Numbered from the stretch's first letter, positions 7,555-16,793 are shown. The stretch is 36,425 nt of DNA from Thermogladius sp. (GCA_022759365.1 JAEMPJ010000017.1:7412-43836); one strand, 5' to 3'. Notes: generated by a model from the sequence alone, not told the origin. A program made the numbers and translations.

Positions 7555-9066
7555 ATGCCGATGAGGATACTGATCGCCAACCGCGGCGAGATAGCTGTCA
7601 GGATAGCTAGGAGTATAATCGAGATGGGCCACACCCCTCTGGGAGTCTACACTTCAATAGATGGGAACAGCCTCCACAGGCGTTTCGTCCACGAGGATGC
7701 AGAGGTCTCGAGCTACCTCGACATAGATGAGATAATTGAAGCGGCTATACACTTGGGGGCGGACGCGATCCACCCAGGCTACGGCTTCCTAAGCGAGAAG
7801 AGCGAGTTCGCTAGGAGGGTGATTAACAAGGGGCTTACGTGGATTGGGCCTTCACCCGAAGTGATGGATAGGGCAGGGGATAAACTCGGGTTGAAGGAGA
7901 CGGCTGTGAAGCTAGGGCTACCGACGCTCCCCTACACCCTTGTACGGGATGCAAGGGATGTAGAGGAGTTCGCGAGGGAGCACGGCTACCCTGTGGTGCT
8001 GAAGGCGGCCGGCGGGGGAGGGGGTATTGGCATGAGGGTGATCAACGACGCATCTGAGATTGAAAGCAAGCTCGAGCTCTCGTTGATGGAGGTTGGGAAG
8101 GCCTTCAAGGACACGAGGGTTTACGTTGAACCATACCTTGATAAGAGCAAGCATATCGAGGTACAGGTCATCGGAGACGGCGAGAAGGTGATCCACTTAT
8201 ATGAGAGGGAGTGCTCTATCCAGTTCAGATACCAGAAGATCATTGAGGAGGCCCCATCACCATCGATATCTCCCGAGGAGAGGAGGGAGATCGTGGGTAC
8301 TGCCGTCGAGTTGATGAAGGCCCTAGGCTATGACAACGCGGGCACTGTTGAATTCATATTCGATGTTAAGAAGCGGAGGTTCTACCTCATGGAGGTCAAC
8401 GCTAGGATCCAGGTCGAGCACCCGGTGACAGAGATGGTTACAGGCATTGATATCGTTAAGATGCAGGTTGAGGTCGCCTTCGAGAGAGCGCTTGGGTTGA
8501 GGCAGGATGATATAGTTTTGAGAGGGCACTCCATAGAGGCCAGGATACAAGCGGTTAACCCCCTCGACTTCTCTGGGTCGCCGGGCCATATAACTAGGTT
8601 AATAGAGCCCTCTGGCCCCGGGGTTAGAGTCGACTCGGGTGTTGCCGCGGGCTCCTACGTATCACTCGAATACACCCCCCTGATCTCAAAGGTGATAGTC
8701 TACGGCCGGGATAGGGATGAAGCTTTGAAGAGGCTTCGGAGAGCCCTGGACGAGTATGTGATCGAGGGTATCCAAACGAACATACCTTTCATAAAAGCAG
8801 TGTTGTCGTCCGAGGAATTCAAGAACTCCACGCATACAACGCGGTTCGTAGAGGAAAACATGGATGTGTTGAAGAAGAAAATCGAGGAGGAGCTCGCCGC
8901 GCAAGCTCTAGCTACAGCCGTCGTCAGCTTTGTTAAACCAGACTTCAACAAGGTTTTCAGGGCCAGGAGGATTGTGGAGAAGAGCCCTGAGAGCCGTGTT
9001 GAAGAGGTGAAGAGGAGGGCCTGGACATACTGGAGCCTAGCGAGAAGCAAGCTGAAAAGGAAGTAG
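7555..9066 (+). CDS. biotin carboxylase subunit (AccC/PycA-like)
   Basis: ATP-grasp enzyme that carboxylates a biotin carrier with bicarbonate, as a subunit of acetyl/propionyl-CoA carboxylase or of pyruvate carboxylase. N-terminal MRILIANRGEIAVRI is diagnostic. The glycine-rich ATP loop starts at K150 (KAAGGGGGIG). The bicarbonate/ATP segment at 217-228 reads ERECSIQFRYQK, with F and Y where many homologues have R and H/N. Catalytic MEVNARIQVEHPVTEM is at about 279-294. A C-terminal extension of about 50 charged residues follows the usual domain. ATG 7555 is preferred over GTG 7543. No biotin carrier or carboxyltransferase gene is in the window. The next gene is PEP synthase, so an anaplerotic pyruvate carboxylase role is attractive but unproven. 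Confidence 0.9.
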   Translation: MPMRILIANRGEIAVRIARSIIEMGHTPLGVYTSIDGNSLHRRFVHEDAEVSSYLDIDEIIEAAIHLGADAIHPGYGFLSEKSEFARRVINKGLTWIGPSPEVMDRAGDKLGLKETAVKLGLPTLPYTLVRDARDVEEFAREHGYPVVLKAAGGGGGIGMRVINDASEIESKLELSLMEVGKAFKDTRVYVEPYLDKSKHIEVQVIGDGEKVIHLYERECSIQFRYQKIIEEAPSPSISPEERREIVGTAVELMKALGYDNAGTVEFIFDVKKRRFYLMEVNARIQVEHPVTEMVTGIDIVKMQVEVAFERALGLRQDDIVLRGHSIEARIQAVNPLDFSGSPGHITRLIEPSGPGVRVDSGVAAGSYVSLEYTPLISKVIVYGRDRDEALKRLRRALDEYVIEGIQTNIPFIKAVLSSEEFKNSTHTTRFVEENMDVLKKKIEEELAAQALATAVVSFVKPDFNKVFRARRIVEKSPESRVEEVKRRAWTYWSLARSKLKRK

Positions 9067-9179
9067 GTTATTTATACAGTTATTTATGGACACGCTGATG
9101 TAAATGCGCCTGGTTTTTCATCCTTAATATTTAGGAAAAATATTATCTTAGACTTACTTCACCCGCGGATAAGGAAAAG

Positions 9180-9234
9180 CATTAAAAACCTTGGTGGGTG
9201 TAGTAATGAAATCGAACAAGTGGATTGAGGAGGT
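9180..9234 (+). promoter_or_regulatory. promoter and strong RBS of ppsA
   Basis: An A-rich BRE followed by CATTAAAAAC (9180-9189) predicts transcription from about 9206-9212. GAGGAGGT at 9227-9234, eight bases before ATG 9243, is the best ribosome-binding site in the window and fixes that start over the in-frame TTG at 9225. Confidence 0.6.
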
Positions 9235-9242
9235 TCCCCCAT

Positions 9243-11741
9243 ATGAGTAAACCCAAGGAGAAGAGATTCGTCTTATGGCTAGAGGAACTAAGGAAAGAAG
9301 ACGTACCTTTGGTTGGAGGCAAGAATGCTAACCTCGGCGAGATGATCTCTGCAGGGATACCAATACCGCCGGGGTTTGCTGTCACCTCCTATGCGTTCAA
9401 GTACTTCCTAGATAAAACAGGGTTGGCTGAGAAGATCTACCCGATGCTCAACAAGCTCGACGTAAACAACACGAAGGAGCTCGAGGAGACGACTGCGAAA
9501 GTAAGGCAGATGATACTTGAGCAACCCATGCCGCCGGAGGTTGAAGAGGAGATTAAGAAATACTACAGGGAGCTCGCGAAGAGGCTTGGGATGAAGCCTT
9601 CAGAGCTGAGAGTAGCTGTCAGGAGCAGTGCTACAGCGGAGGATATACCTGAGGCAAGCTTCGCGGGCCAGCAGGACACGTATCTTAACGTTTACGGCGA
9701 GGACAGCGTAGTCTACCATGTTAAGAGGTGTTGGGCAAGCCTCTTCACGGCTAGAGCAGTCTTCTACCGTGTAGCACATGGGATACCGCACGAGAAGACG
9801 CTGATGGGCGTCACAGTGCAGAAGATGGTGAACAGCAAGGTCGCCGGCGTGATGTTCACACTCCACCCTGTTAAAGGAGACGAGAATGTGGTGGTCATCG
9901 AGGGTAGCTGGGGTCTAGGCGAGTCGGTTGTGGCCGGTAAGGTCACTCCAGACGAGTTTGTAGTGGAGAAATCAACTCTAAGCATTGTGGAAAAGAGGAT
10001 CAACAAGAAGGTATCGTTCATCACCTTCAACCCGGCAAAAGGGAGGAATGTAGAGTACAAGTGGGATGAGTCCAAGGGTAAGTGGGTAGACGATGAGGGT
10101 AATGAGGCTGACGTCCCGCTCGCCAAGATAGCTCACCCAGACAAGCAGGCTATGACCGAGGAGGAGGTTAAGAAGCTGGCAGAGCTCGCCATCTTGATCC
10201 AGAAGCACTACGGCAGGCACATGGACATAGAGTGGGCGATAGACCTAGACCTACCCTTCCCCAGCAACGTGTTCATCACGCAGGCTAGGCCGGAGACCTA
10301 CTGGAGCATGGGTAGGGCGAAGGAGAAGAAGGTTGCCGCCGCTGAGGCGAGGAAGACTGTCAGGCTTTCAGAGGCGAAGGTGCTGGTTAAGGGATTGCCC
10401 GCGAGCCCTGGCGTGGGTGCGGGCAAGGCTAGGATAATATTTGACCCGAAGAGCAAGGAGGCTGAGGAGTTCGCGCAGGGCGATATCCTCGTAACCAAGA
10501 TGACGGATCCAGACTGGGTTCCACTAATGAAGAAGGCCGCGGCGATCGTGACAGACGAGGGCGGTATGACCAGCCACGCGGCGATCGTTGGTAGGGAGCT
10601 CGGGATACCCGTCGTGGTGGGCACTAGGGAGGCTACCAAGGTTATACCCAACGGCGCTGACATAACTGTTGACGCCAGCAGTGGTGTAGTGTACGAGGGC
10701 ATCGTGGAGGAATTAGTGGGTAAACCAGCAGCAGCCCCGGCACAGGCCCCGGCTCAAGCTGTTGTCTCAGTTGGTATAAGTAGGGAGGAGTTGCTACCAT
10801 TATACCCTGTGACAGCGACGAAGATCTACATGAACCTAGGCGAGCCGGACGCTATAGACAAGTACAAGGATCTACCCTTCGACGGCATCGGCTTGATGAG
10901 GATCGAGTTCATCTTCACCGACTGGGTTGGCTACCACCCGCTGTACCTGATAAAGGAGAAGAAAGAGGATCTGCTGGTCAATAAGCTGGCAGAGGGTATA
11001 GCAAAGGTCGCGAGGGCCATCTACCCGAGGCCGGTGGTAGTCAGGTTCAGCGACTTCAGAACCAACGAGTACAGGGGGTTGAAGGGAGGCGAGGAGTTCG
11101 AGGGCGAGGAGAGGAACCCGATGATCGGGTGGAGAGGTGTAAGCAGGTACATTAACCCCAAGTACCAGCCCGCCTTCAGGCTGGAGGTTAGAGCTATAAG
11201 GAAAGTGAGAGAGGAGATGGGGCTAACCAATGTGTGGGTGATGTTCCCATTCGTCAGGACGACATGGGAGATCCAGCAGGCGTTGAAGCTAATGGAGGAG
11301 GAGGGCCTTAAGAGGGGCAAGGACTTCAAGGTCTGGGCGATGGCCGAGGTACCCAGCGTAGTCTTCCTAGCCGACAAGTTCGCGGAGTATGTAGACGGGT
11401 TCAGTATAGGTAGCAACGACCTAACACAGCTAGTGCTGGGTGCGGACAGGGACAGCGACATACTCGCGAACATGGGCTACTTCGACGAGAGAGATCCAGC
11501 TGTCAAAGAGGCTATCAAGATGCTAATAGAGAAGGCTCACAGCAAAGGCGCTACAGTGAGCATCTGCGGCCAGGCCCCAAGCGTCTACCCAGAGTTCACT
11601 GAGTTCCTGGTGAGGCTGGGCATAGACAGCATTAGCGTCAACCCCGACGTGGTTGTGTCGACTAGGAGGCTTGTAGCCAGCATTGAGAGAAAGATCATGC
11701 TGGAGAAGCTAGACGCTATAATGAAGAAGCTGAACCTGTAG
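9243..11741 (+). CDS. ppsA: phosphoenolpyruvate synthase
   Basis: Pyruvate, water dikinase: makes PEP, AMP and phosphate from pyruvate and ATP for gluconeogenesis, and may run in reverse in archaeal glycolysis. Of 832 residues, the N-terminal ATP-grasp domain begins with [15 protein letters not shown] and contains [19 protein letters not shown]. The swivelling phosphohistidine domain carries H445 in [12 protein letters not shown] Pro/Ala-rich linker (about 497-511, [11 protein letters not shown]) joins it to the C-terminal PEP/pyruvate barrel with GIGLMRIEF and catalytic C775 in ICGQAPS. The length is usual for archaeal homologues. It has its own promoter and terminator and follows the biotin carboxylase gene, giving two pyruvate-consuming functions side by side. 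Confidence 0.97.
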   Translation: MSKPKEKRFVLWLEELRKEDVPLVGGKNANLGEMISAGIPIPPGFAVTSYAFKYFLDKTGLAEKIYPMLNKLDVNNTKELEETTAKVRQMILEQPMPPEVEEEIKKYYRELAKRLGMKPSELRVAVRSSATAEDIPEASFAGQQDTYLNVYGEDSVVYHVKRCWASLFTARAVFYRVAHGIPHEKTLMGVTVQKMVNSKVAGVMFTLHPVKGDENVVVIEGSWGLGESVVAGKVTPDEFVVEKSTLSIVEKRINKKVSFITFNPAKGRNVEYKWDESKGKWVDDEGNEADVPLAKIAHPDKQAMTEEEVKKLAELAILIQKHYGRHMDIEWAIDLDLPFPSNVFITQARPETYWSMGRAKEKKVAAAEARKTVRLSEAKVLVKGLPASPGVGAGKARIIFDPKSKEAEEFAQGDILVTKMTDPDWVPLMKKAAAIVTDEGGMTSHAAIVGRELGIPVVVGTREATKVIPNGADITVDASSGVVYEGIVEELVGKPAAAPAQAPAQAVVSVGISREELLPLYPVTATKIYMNLGEPDAIDKYKDLPFDGIGLMRIEFIFTDWVGYHPLYLIKEKKEDLLVNKLAEGIAKVARAIYPRPVVVRFSDFRTNEYRGLKGGEEFEGEERNPMIGWRGVSRYINPKYQPAFRLEVRAIRKVREEMGLTNVWVMFPFVRTTWEIQQALKLMEEEGLKRGKDFKVWAMAEVPSVVFLADKFAEYVDGFSIGSNDLTQLVLGADRDSDILANMGYFDERDPAVKEAIKMLIEKAHSKGATVSICGQAPSVYPEFTEFLVRLGIDSISVNPDVVVSTRRLVASIERKIMLEKLDAIMKKLNL

Positions 11742-11743
11742 AC

Positions 11744-11755
11744 CCCTTTTTCTCA
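11744..11755 (+). terminator. poly-T terminator after ppsA
   Basis: CCCCTTTTTCTC follows the ppsA stop within a few bases; no hairpin is needed in archaea. Confidence 0.45.
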
Positions 11756-11761
11756 CGAAGA

Positions 11762-11772
11762 TTTTTTATTTA
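11762..11772 (+). promoter_or_regulatory. TATA box for a leaderless transcript
   Basis: TTTTTTATTTA is centred about 24 bases before ATG 11791, so the transcript probably begins at the start codon. No ribosome-binding site is seen. Confidence 0.55.
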
Positions 11773-11790
11773 TCCTATCTATTTCTCAAC

Positions 11791-13134
11791 ATGGGTATCC
11801 GCATGGTTAAGAGAGTTGTAATACTCGGTGCCTCCGGGAGAGACTTCCACAACTTCAACGTCTACTTCCGTGACAACCCCGAGTACAGGGTTGTAGCCTT
11901 CCTCCAAACACAGATCAAAGGGCTGAGCACCAGGGTTTACCCTCCCGAGCTAGCTGGCAGCCTATATCCAAACGGGATACCCATTCTAGGAATAGGCTAC
12001 CTGGAGAGGCTGGCTGAGAACCCGGGCTTCGACGAGGCCGTTTTATCCTACAGCGACCTCACCTTCCAGGAGCTGGGCGAAGTGGTCTCGAGAGTTTTGA
12101 AGACCGGTGCGAGCTTCAGGATACTGGGCTTCAAGGACACCATGCTCGAGAGCATCAAACCCGTGATAGCTGTTACAGGAGTTAAAACTGGAGTAGGGAA
12201 GAGCAGTGTATCACGCGAGATCGCTTTGGAGCTCAGGTCCCGCGGCCTCAGAGTCGGTATCGTAAGGCATCCAATGCCCTACGGCGATGTCTTTTACCCG
12301 GTTCAGAGGTTTGAGAAGCCTGAGGATCTAGATAAATACGGTTTAACGATCGAGGAGAGGGAGGAGTACGAGCACTACGTTAAGAGAGGCTTCACAGTCT
12401 TCGCGGGCGTCGACTACGGTAGGATTCTCAGGGAAGCCGAGAAATCGAGCGACGTAATACTATGGGATGGAGGGAACAACGACTTCCCGTTCTACAAGCC
12501 GGACTTCTATATAACGGTGGCAGACGCTATGAGGCCGGGGCTGGAGACATCGGCTTTCCCAGGCATGGTCAACCTGCTTGCCGCAGACCACGTAATCGTG
12601 AACAAGGCTGACCAAGCAAGTAGGGAAGTCTTGGAGAGCCTCGTCGACAAAATAAAGAAGCTGAACCCCAAGGCGGGTGTAAGCATAGCTGTAAGCGAGG
12701 TATTCATTGAGGAAGGCGAGCCGAAGGGCGTTAAAAGAGTAGTCGTGGTCGAGGACGCCCCCACTGTCACGCACGGCGGGGCCAGCTACGCCGCTGGCTA
12801 TGTGGCGGCAAAGAAGTACGGCCTCGAGGTCGTCGACCCCAGGGAGTACGCGAAGGGATCTATTAAAAGAGTCTACGAGGAGTTCAAGGGGATAGGCCCC
12901 GTTATACCTAGCATGGGCTATAACCAGGAGCAGTTGAGGGATCTAGAGGAGACACTCAACGCTGTCCCAGCCGACGCAGTTCTCCTCGCGACCCCGAGCG
13001 ATATCACGAGGTTGATCAAGCTGAATAAACCTGCATTCCACGTCTCCTTCAGGGTAAAGATCTTAGAGGGGCCTTCATTCAAGGAGATAGTAGATATGTT
13101 CCTGGAGAAGGCTAGTAAAAAATATGTTTTCTAA
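11791..13134 (+). CDS. COG2403-type P-loop GTPase (cyclic 2,3-diphosphoglycerate synthetase-like)
   Basis: Predicted cytoplasmic nucleotide-binding protein, 447 residues. N-terminal VVILGASGRDFHNFN starts a Rossmann-like domain. The P-loop TGVKTGVGKSSVSRE begins at about residue 130, and NKAD (about 271) matches the guanine-specificity motif N-K-x-D. WDGGNND lies in the Walker B region. The family (COG2403) is widespread in archaea; it is often labelled cyclic 2,3-diphosphoglycerate synthetase from similarity to the methanogen enzyme, but this activity is not established for crenarchaeal members. ATG 11791 fits a leaderless transcript; ATG 11803 is an alternative. Its stop shares bases with the stop of the convergent phosphoesterase gene (CTAA, 13131-13134). 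Confidence 0.85.
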   Translation: MGIRMVKRVVILGASGRDFHNFNVYFRDNPEYRVVAFLQTQIKGLSTRVYPPELAGSLYPNGIPILGIGYLERLAENPGFDEAVLSYSDLTFQELGEVVSRVLKTGASFRILGFKDTMLESIKPVIAVTGVKTGVGKSSVSREIALELRSRGLRVGIVRHPMPYGDVFYPVQRFEKPEDLDKYGLTIEEREEYEHYVKRGFTVFAGVDYGRILREAEKSSDVILWDGGNNDFPFYKPDFYITVADAMRPGLETSAFPGMVNLLAADHVIVNKADQASREVLESLVDKIKKLNPKAGVSIAVSEVFIEEGEPKGVKRVVVVEDAPTVTHGGASYAAGYVAAKKYGLEVVDPREYAKGSIKRVYEEFKGIGPVIPSMGYNQEQLRDLEETLNAVPADAVLLATPSDITRLIKLNKPAFHVSFRVKILEGPSFKEIVDMFLEKASKKYVF

Positions 13135-14630
13135 CGCTTCCTAATCAACATTATAGCGAGAGCTACTACGATTACAACTATAGCCACGATCGCTCCAACT
13201 ATCCCAAGGCTAAGGCCTGCTCCAGTAGGCTGTTGCATGCTAGTTGTAGTACTCGTGGTCGACTGAGTCGTCAGGGTTGTAGTAGAGGTGGTTGTGGCTG
13301 GGGTCGTCGGTGAAGCCGAGGTGGTTGTAGTAGTCGCTGGAGGCGTTGTCCGAGACGCGGTAGTAGTCGTGGCTCTCGTAGTAGTTGTCTGAGGAGGTGT
13401 GGTTGTTGTCGGGATCTGTTGCACTACGGTGGGCGGCGCCTCAGCTTCCACGGAAAAGTTCCCTAGGCTTGAGAGGTCTGCGACCCCGTTTACAACGGGT
13501 ATTACCGTGGCTTTTAACGGGTTGTCCGAGTACTGTATGTATACATAGGCGTTTGAGAGGTTTGTCTCAATAACCCGACTGCCCGGATCTAATGAAGCGT
13601 ATGAGGTGGAGTTAGCTCTCGCGAACCCCACGAGGTAAACGCTGAACCCGCTCCCCCTCCACGCCAATCTCACGGGTACATCAGTGTAGTTCCCGTACAC
13701 GTTCACCTTATTGTTGTAAACCAGGAATGTCGAGTCAACCACCTTGACAGTCAAGTTTCCAGCGCCCGGCCCAGCTCTCAGCGGTATTAGTGTGAAGTTG
13801 CCGTTGGGGTAGAGGACTAGAATAACATAGTTGTAGGTTGGGAGGCAGAAGGTTGTAGTAGGTGAAGGGCATTGGTATAAGGGTGCCCCCGCACCTCCTG
13901 ATATAATCCACGCCGTGTTCGCCGTTATGTTCTCAGCGTACCCGTGCCAGTGGCTTTGCAGGACTATCCGTGGGGGAGTAGTGAGGTTTGATATAAAGTT
14001 CAGGATGAGGGACGCCTTATCAGGCTCCTCGTCCTGCATGTTGTGTGCTACATAAGGGTAGAGCGGCCTGTGGAATGAAAGTATTAGCGATCTATTCCCG
14101 AGGTTTGTGGAGGCTAGCGTCAAGCCCTGGTTTAGTTCGTCTATAGAGCCCTCGTCGTTCAACGCGACAAGCCTCCAGCCAGTGATATTGTCGAACAGGG
14201 TTGTAGTGTTCCCTATGTAAGTGGTGTAGTAGCCCCACGACTGTCCCCCGTATGCTTCATCGTGGTTTCCTACAACAGGTATGAAATTCTCGAACCTAGC
14301 CTGGACGACCAACCCGTAGAAGGCCTTGTACTGGTCAAGGGTGCCGAAGGACACGAAGTCTCCCCCGCCCACGGTGGCCTGAGGGTAAATGGAGCTGATC
14401 TCGTTTAAGATGTCCACGAAGACGCTTGGGAACACTACTGAGGCGGGCCCGCTGGTCGCTGAAGGCCTGTCGTCGCCCCAGAAGGCGACTATGTAGTAGG
14501 GGAGGTTGACTGGTATCGGCTTTAAGGTCAGTTGCTGGAGTGGAGTTGTCTCTGAGTTTCCGAGGGGAGTATACGATAGGAGTAGGCTTACTAAGAGGAC
14601 TATTAGGAGAAGTTTAAGAGGCCTACGCAT
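13131..14630 (-). CDS. secreted metallophosphoesterase with Thr-rich stalk and C-terminal anchor
   Basis: Calcineurin-like phosphoesterase displayed on the outer cell surface, 499 residues. There is a signal peptide at 1-25 (RRPLKLLLIVLLVSLLL). The metal-site motifs are GDDRP (52-56), GGGD (88-91), GNHD (121-124), FHRP (186-189) and SHWHG (226-230). The first motif lacks the usual D-x-H histidine and reads D-x-R, so the first metal site may differ. A beta-rich domain (about 285-405) follows, then about 60 residues of almost only Thr/Ser/Pro/Ala (408-468), then a membrane helix (474-495) and RKR. Several N-x-S/T sites suggest N-glycosylation. The substrate is unknown; nucleotides, phosphosugars or phospholipid heads are possible. 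Transcribed divergently from the PIN/KH ATPase. Confidence 0.88.
   Translation of the reverse strand: MRRPLKLLLIVLLVSLLLSYTPLGNSETTPLQQLTLKPIPVNLPYYIVAFWGDDRPSATSGPASVVFPSVFVDILNEISSIYPQATVGGGDFVSFGTLDQYKAFYGLVVQARFENFIPVVGNHDEAYGGQSWGYYTTYIGNTTTLFDNITGWRLVALNDEGSIDELNQGLTLASTNLGNRSLILSFHRPLYPYVAHNMQDEEPDKASLILNFISNLTTPPRIVLQSHWHGYAENITANTAWIISGGAGAPLYQCPSPTTTFCLPTYNYVILVLYPNGNFTLIPLRAGPGAGNLTVKVVDSTFLVYNNKVNVYGNYTDVPVRLAWRGSGFSVYLVGFARANSTSYASLDPGSRVIETNLSNAYVYIQYSDNPLKATVIPVVNGVADLSSLGNFSVEAEAPPTVVQQIPTTTTPPQTTTTRATTTTASRTTPPATTTTTSASPTTPATTTSTTTLTTQSTTSTTTSMQQPTGAGLSLGIVGAIVAIVVIVVALAIMLIRKR
13210..13412 (-). repeat. low-complexity Thr-codon tract (stalk)
   Basis: ACN-rich degenerate triplet tract that encodes the Thr/Ser/Pro stalk of the surface phosphoesterase. 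Comparable tracts occur in three other genes of this window. Confidence 0.7.
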
Positions 14631-14644
14631 CTTGCCGCACCAAT

Positions 14645-14704
14645 CTAAGTTTAAGCACTCGTGTTTTAAAACCTGATTACCAATAGCTAGGCTTGTATCG
14701 GTGG
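14645..14704. promoter_or_regulatory. divergent promoter region
   Basis: On the plus strand GTTTTAAAAC (14663-14672) predicts a start near 14694, and GGTGG (14700-14704) is seven bases before GTG 14712. On the minus strand GCTTAAACT (14648-14656) predicts a nearly leaderless message for ATG 14630. Confidence 0.45.
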
Positions 14705-14711
14705 ATTAGTA

Positions 14712-16271
14712 GTGGGTGTAAGACTAGCAGGCGAGGTTATAGCTGTACCTGATTTGACGGCGATCGTCCAAGGGCTAGTCTCAAAGCTCGTTGAAGAAGG
14801 CGTGATCAAGGGTAGGATTGTGATAAGGAAGGAGATACTGGCCTATCTAGAGCAGGCTGCTCTAAGAGGTCAAGCAGTCGGCTACGCAGGGCTGGAGGAG
14901 TTGAAGAAGTTGAGGGCGCTGAGCGAGAAGGGCTTGGTCGGGCTGGAGTATGCTGGCGGCGACTCAATACACTTCAGGGGGGAGGTGGATGAGAGCACCC
15001 TCAACATGGTTGTGAGAGACTACGCGAGCCAGGTCGGAGGCCTCATTGTGACAGGGAGCAGAGTTCAGAAGATGATTGCTGAGGCCATGGGGTTGGAGGT
15101 GTTGTTCTACGAGCAGGAGGGTAGAGGAATGTTATCTTTTGAGAAATTCTTCGATGAGGACACTATGAGCGTCCACATAAAGGAGAACACTCAGCCTGTG
15201 GCGAAGAAGGGGAGGCCGGGTGATTGGAGGTATGTTAAGATCGGTAACGCTGTCTTCACGAGGAGGGAGATCGAGGAGATGGCCAACGAGATTGTGGAGG
15301 AGGCGAGGAGGCGAGAGGACAGCTTCATAGAGATAGACAGGCCCGGCTCATCCATAATCCAGCTGGGTGTCTACAGGATCGTCATAACGAGGCCTCCAAT
15401 GAGCGATGGATGGGAGCTAACTATCGTGAAGCCTTTGAAGAGGCTTAAGCTAGAGGATTACAACCTGCCGGCCAAGTTGATCAACAGGCTTAACGAGAGG
15501 GCCGAGGGCATCCTCATAGCGGGGGCGCCCGGCATGGGTAAAACAACCTTCGCGCAGGCGTTGGCGGAGTACTATTCTAGGAGGGGTAAAATCGTCAAGA
15601 CTATTGAAAGCCCCAGGGATATGATCCTGCCCGAGGATATCACGCAGTATAGCAAGACATATGCGGATCCGGAAGAGCTCCACGACATCCTCCTGCTGTC
15701 TAGGCCCGACTACACGGTGTTCGACGAGATGAGGACGGATGAGGACTTCAAGCTGTACGCTGACCTCAGGCTGGCGGGTATAGGTATGATAGGTGTAGTA
15801 CACGCGACAAGCCCGATCGACGCTATCCAGAGGTTTATAGGTAGGGTGGAGCTGGGCATGATACCATCCCTCGTGGACACGGTGATCTTCATCAGGAATG
15901 GGTTTGTGGACAAGGTCTACGATGTAAGGATGACGGTGAAACTCCCAACGGGGCTCCGGGAGGCTGAGTTATCGAGGCCTGTTGTGGAGGTGAGGGACTT
16001 CATGACAGACGAGTTAGAGTACGAGATATACACCTTCGGCGAGCAGACAGTCGTAGTACCTGTCAGGAAGCTGAAGTTCGGGAGAAGAGGCGGGGACAAG
16101 CTTTACACCCAGCTTGAAAAGCTCTTCCCGGGGGCTAGAATAGAGGAGAGCGATGAGGGGATAGTAATATCCATACCGAGGGACTCGGCTAACAAATACG
16201 TTAAGTCTATGAGGAAGATAAAGAGGCTCATGGAGAAGTACAAGGTCAACATAAGGGTTAGAATAGAGTAG
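14712..16271 (+). CDS. PIN domain / P-loop ATPase / KH-like protein (COG1855)
   Basis: Archaeal ATPase of the PilT-like secretion superfamily with an N-terminal PIN domain and a C-terminal KH-type RNA-binding domain, 519 residues. PIN-like region 1-135: VPDLTA (D14), LAYLEQ (43-48), GLEELKKLR (60-68), VTGSRVQ (113-119). ATPase: Walker A GAPGMGKTT (271-279), FDEM (337-340), VVHATSP (363-368). The KH-like part is the last 60 residues. Compared with the family pattern I know (E in the S/A-E-L-E motif, D in the T-S-D motif), this protein has Y45 and S116, so the nuclease site looks degraded. GTG 14712 is supported by GGTGG upstream. The family's role is unsettled; ribosome- or RNA-linked work is suggested by its domains. 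Confidence 0.88.
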   Translation: MGVRLAGEVIAVPDLTAIVQGLVSKLVEEGVIKGRIVIRKEILAYLEQAALRGQAVGYAGLEELKKLRALSEKGLVGLEYAGGDSIHFRGEVDESTLNMVVRDYASQVGGLIVTGSRVQKMIAEAMGLEVLFYEQEGRGMLSFEKFFDEDTMSVHIKENTQPVAKKGRPGDWRYVKIGNAVFTRREIEEMANEIVEEARRREDSFIEIDRPGSSIIQLGVYRIVITRPPMSDGWELTIVKPLKRLKLEDYNLPAKLINRLNERAEGILIAGAPGMGKTTFAQALAEYYSRRGKIVKTIESPRDMILPEDITQYSKTYADPEELHDILLLSRPDYTVFDEMRTDEDFKLYADLRLAGIGMIGVVHATSPIDAIQRFIGRVELGMIPSLVDTVIFIRNGFVDKVYDVRMTVKLPTGLREAELSRPVVEVRDFMTDELEYEIYTFGEQTVVVPVRKLKFGRRGGDKLYTQLEKLFPGARIEESDEGIVISIPRDSANKYVKSMRKIKRLMEKYKVNIRVRIE

Positions 16272-16272
16272 T

Positions 16273-16722
16273 CTACTTCTCCAAGTACTCCCTCAACGGC
16301 CTCACGCCTAGGGCAAGCGTTAAAAGGTTATCCAGCTTAAGGAAGCTGGGCTTCTCGAGCCTGCTCAAGGGCACCTTGTACCCTCCGCTCCTCGTCTCCT
16401 CTAGATCACTAATCGGTATGAAAAACCACTCGCCTTCACCTATGATCTTCACCGCGATGAAAGGCATGCCGCCAGACCTCCTAGCGAACTCTACGAGTTT
16501 ATCGACCTGGTGCCTGGGGATGTAGATGTCTCTTTTCCTAGACCTCGTGGTCTTAACCTCAAAGGCGAAGACCACCCCGTTCTTGATCGCGACTACATCA
16601 GGGTATAGGAGCCTCTTAGCCTTAGACCCGCTCGCGGGAGCCCTCATGACCGCGAAGCCCTTGTCCCACAGCTTCATCGCTAGATCTCTTTCATGGGCGA
16701 AACCCCTCCTCCTATTAGACAC
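16273..16722 (-). CDS. hjc: Holliday junction resolvase Hjc
   Basis: Archaeal structure-specific endonuclease that cuts four-way DNA junctions in recombination and fork repair. It has 149 residues; typical length is about 120-145. All active-site positions are present: E11 (AHERD), S31 (PASGS), D42 (YPDVV), E55 and K57 (FEVKTT), nearly identical in spacing to the Sulfolobus enzyme. The basic N-terminus (SNRRRG) fits DNA binding. It starts at GTG 16722. It converges on the PIN/KH ATPase gene with one base between stops and diverges from the secreted phosphoesterase at 16794, so it stands alone in transcription. Confidence 0.95.
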   Translation of the reverse strand: MSNRRRGFAHERDLAMKLWDKGFAVMRAPASGSKAKRLLYPDVVAIKNGVVFAFEVKTTRSRKRDIYIPRHQVDKLVEFARRSGGMPFIAVKIIGEGEWFFIPISDLEETRSGGYKVPLSRLEKPSFLKLDNLLTLALGVRPLREYLEK

Positions 16723-16763
16723 CTGCGACCACTCTCGAAATGTTTATTAGTACGCGCAGGGGG

Positions 16764-16774
16764 AAATAATATAA
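16764..16774 (+). promoter_or_regulatory. TATA box for leaderless start at 16794
   Basis: AAATAATATAA is centred about 25 bases before ATG 16794, which favours that ATG as a leaderless start over the GTG codons at 16782 and 16785. Confidence 0.5.
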
Positions 16775-16793
16775 TGCTTGCGTGGTGAATCCT

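Noticed and set aside
11021-11473. 150-codon frame antisense to ppsA
   Set aside because: Long antisense frames are expected opposite GC-rich conserved genes; the translation is Ser/Leu-rich and has no start signals. Similar frames opposite accC, the ABC genes and the Thr tracts were rejected for the same reason.
14712-16722. Mobile element or defence island around the PIN/KH ATPase and Hjc
   Set aside because: Both are core archaeal genes, there is no integrase, direct repeat or tRNA end nearby, and base composition matches the neighbours.
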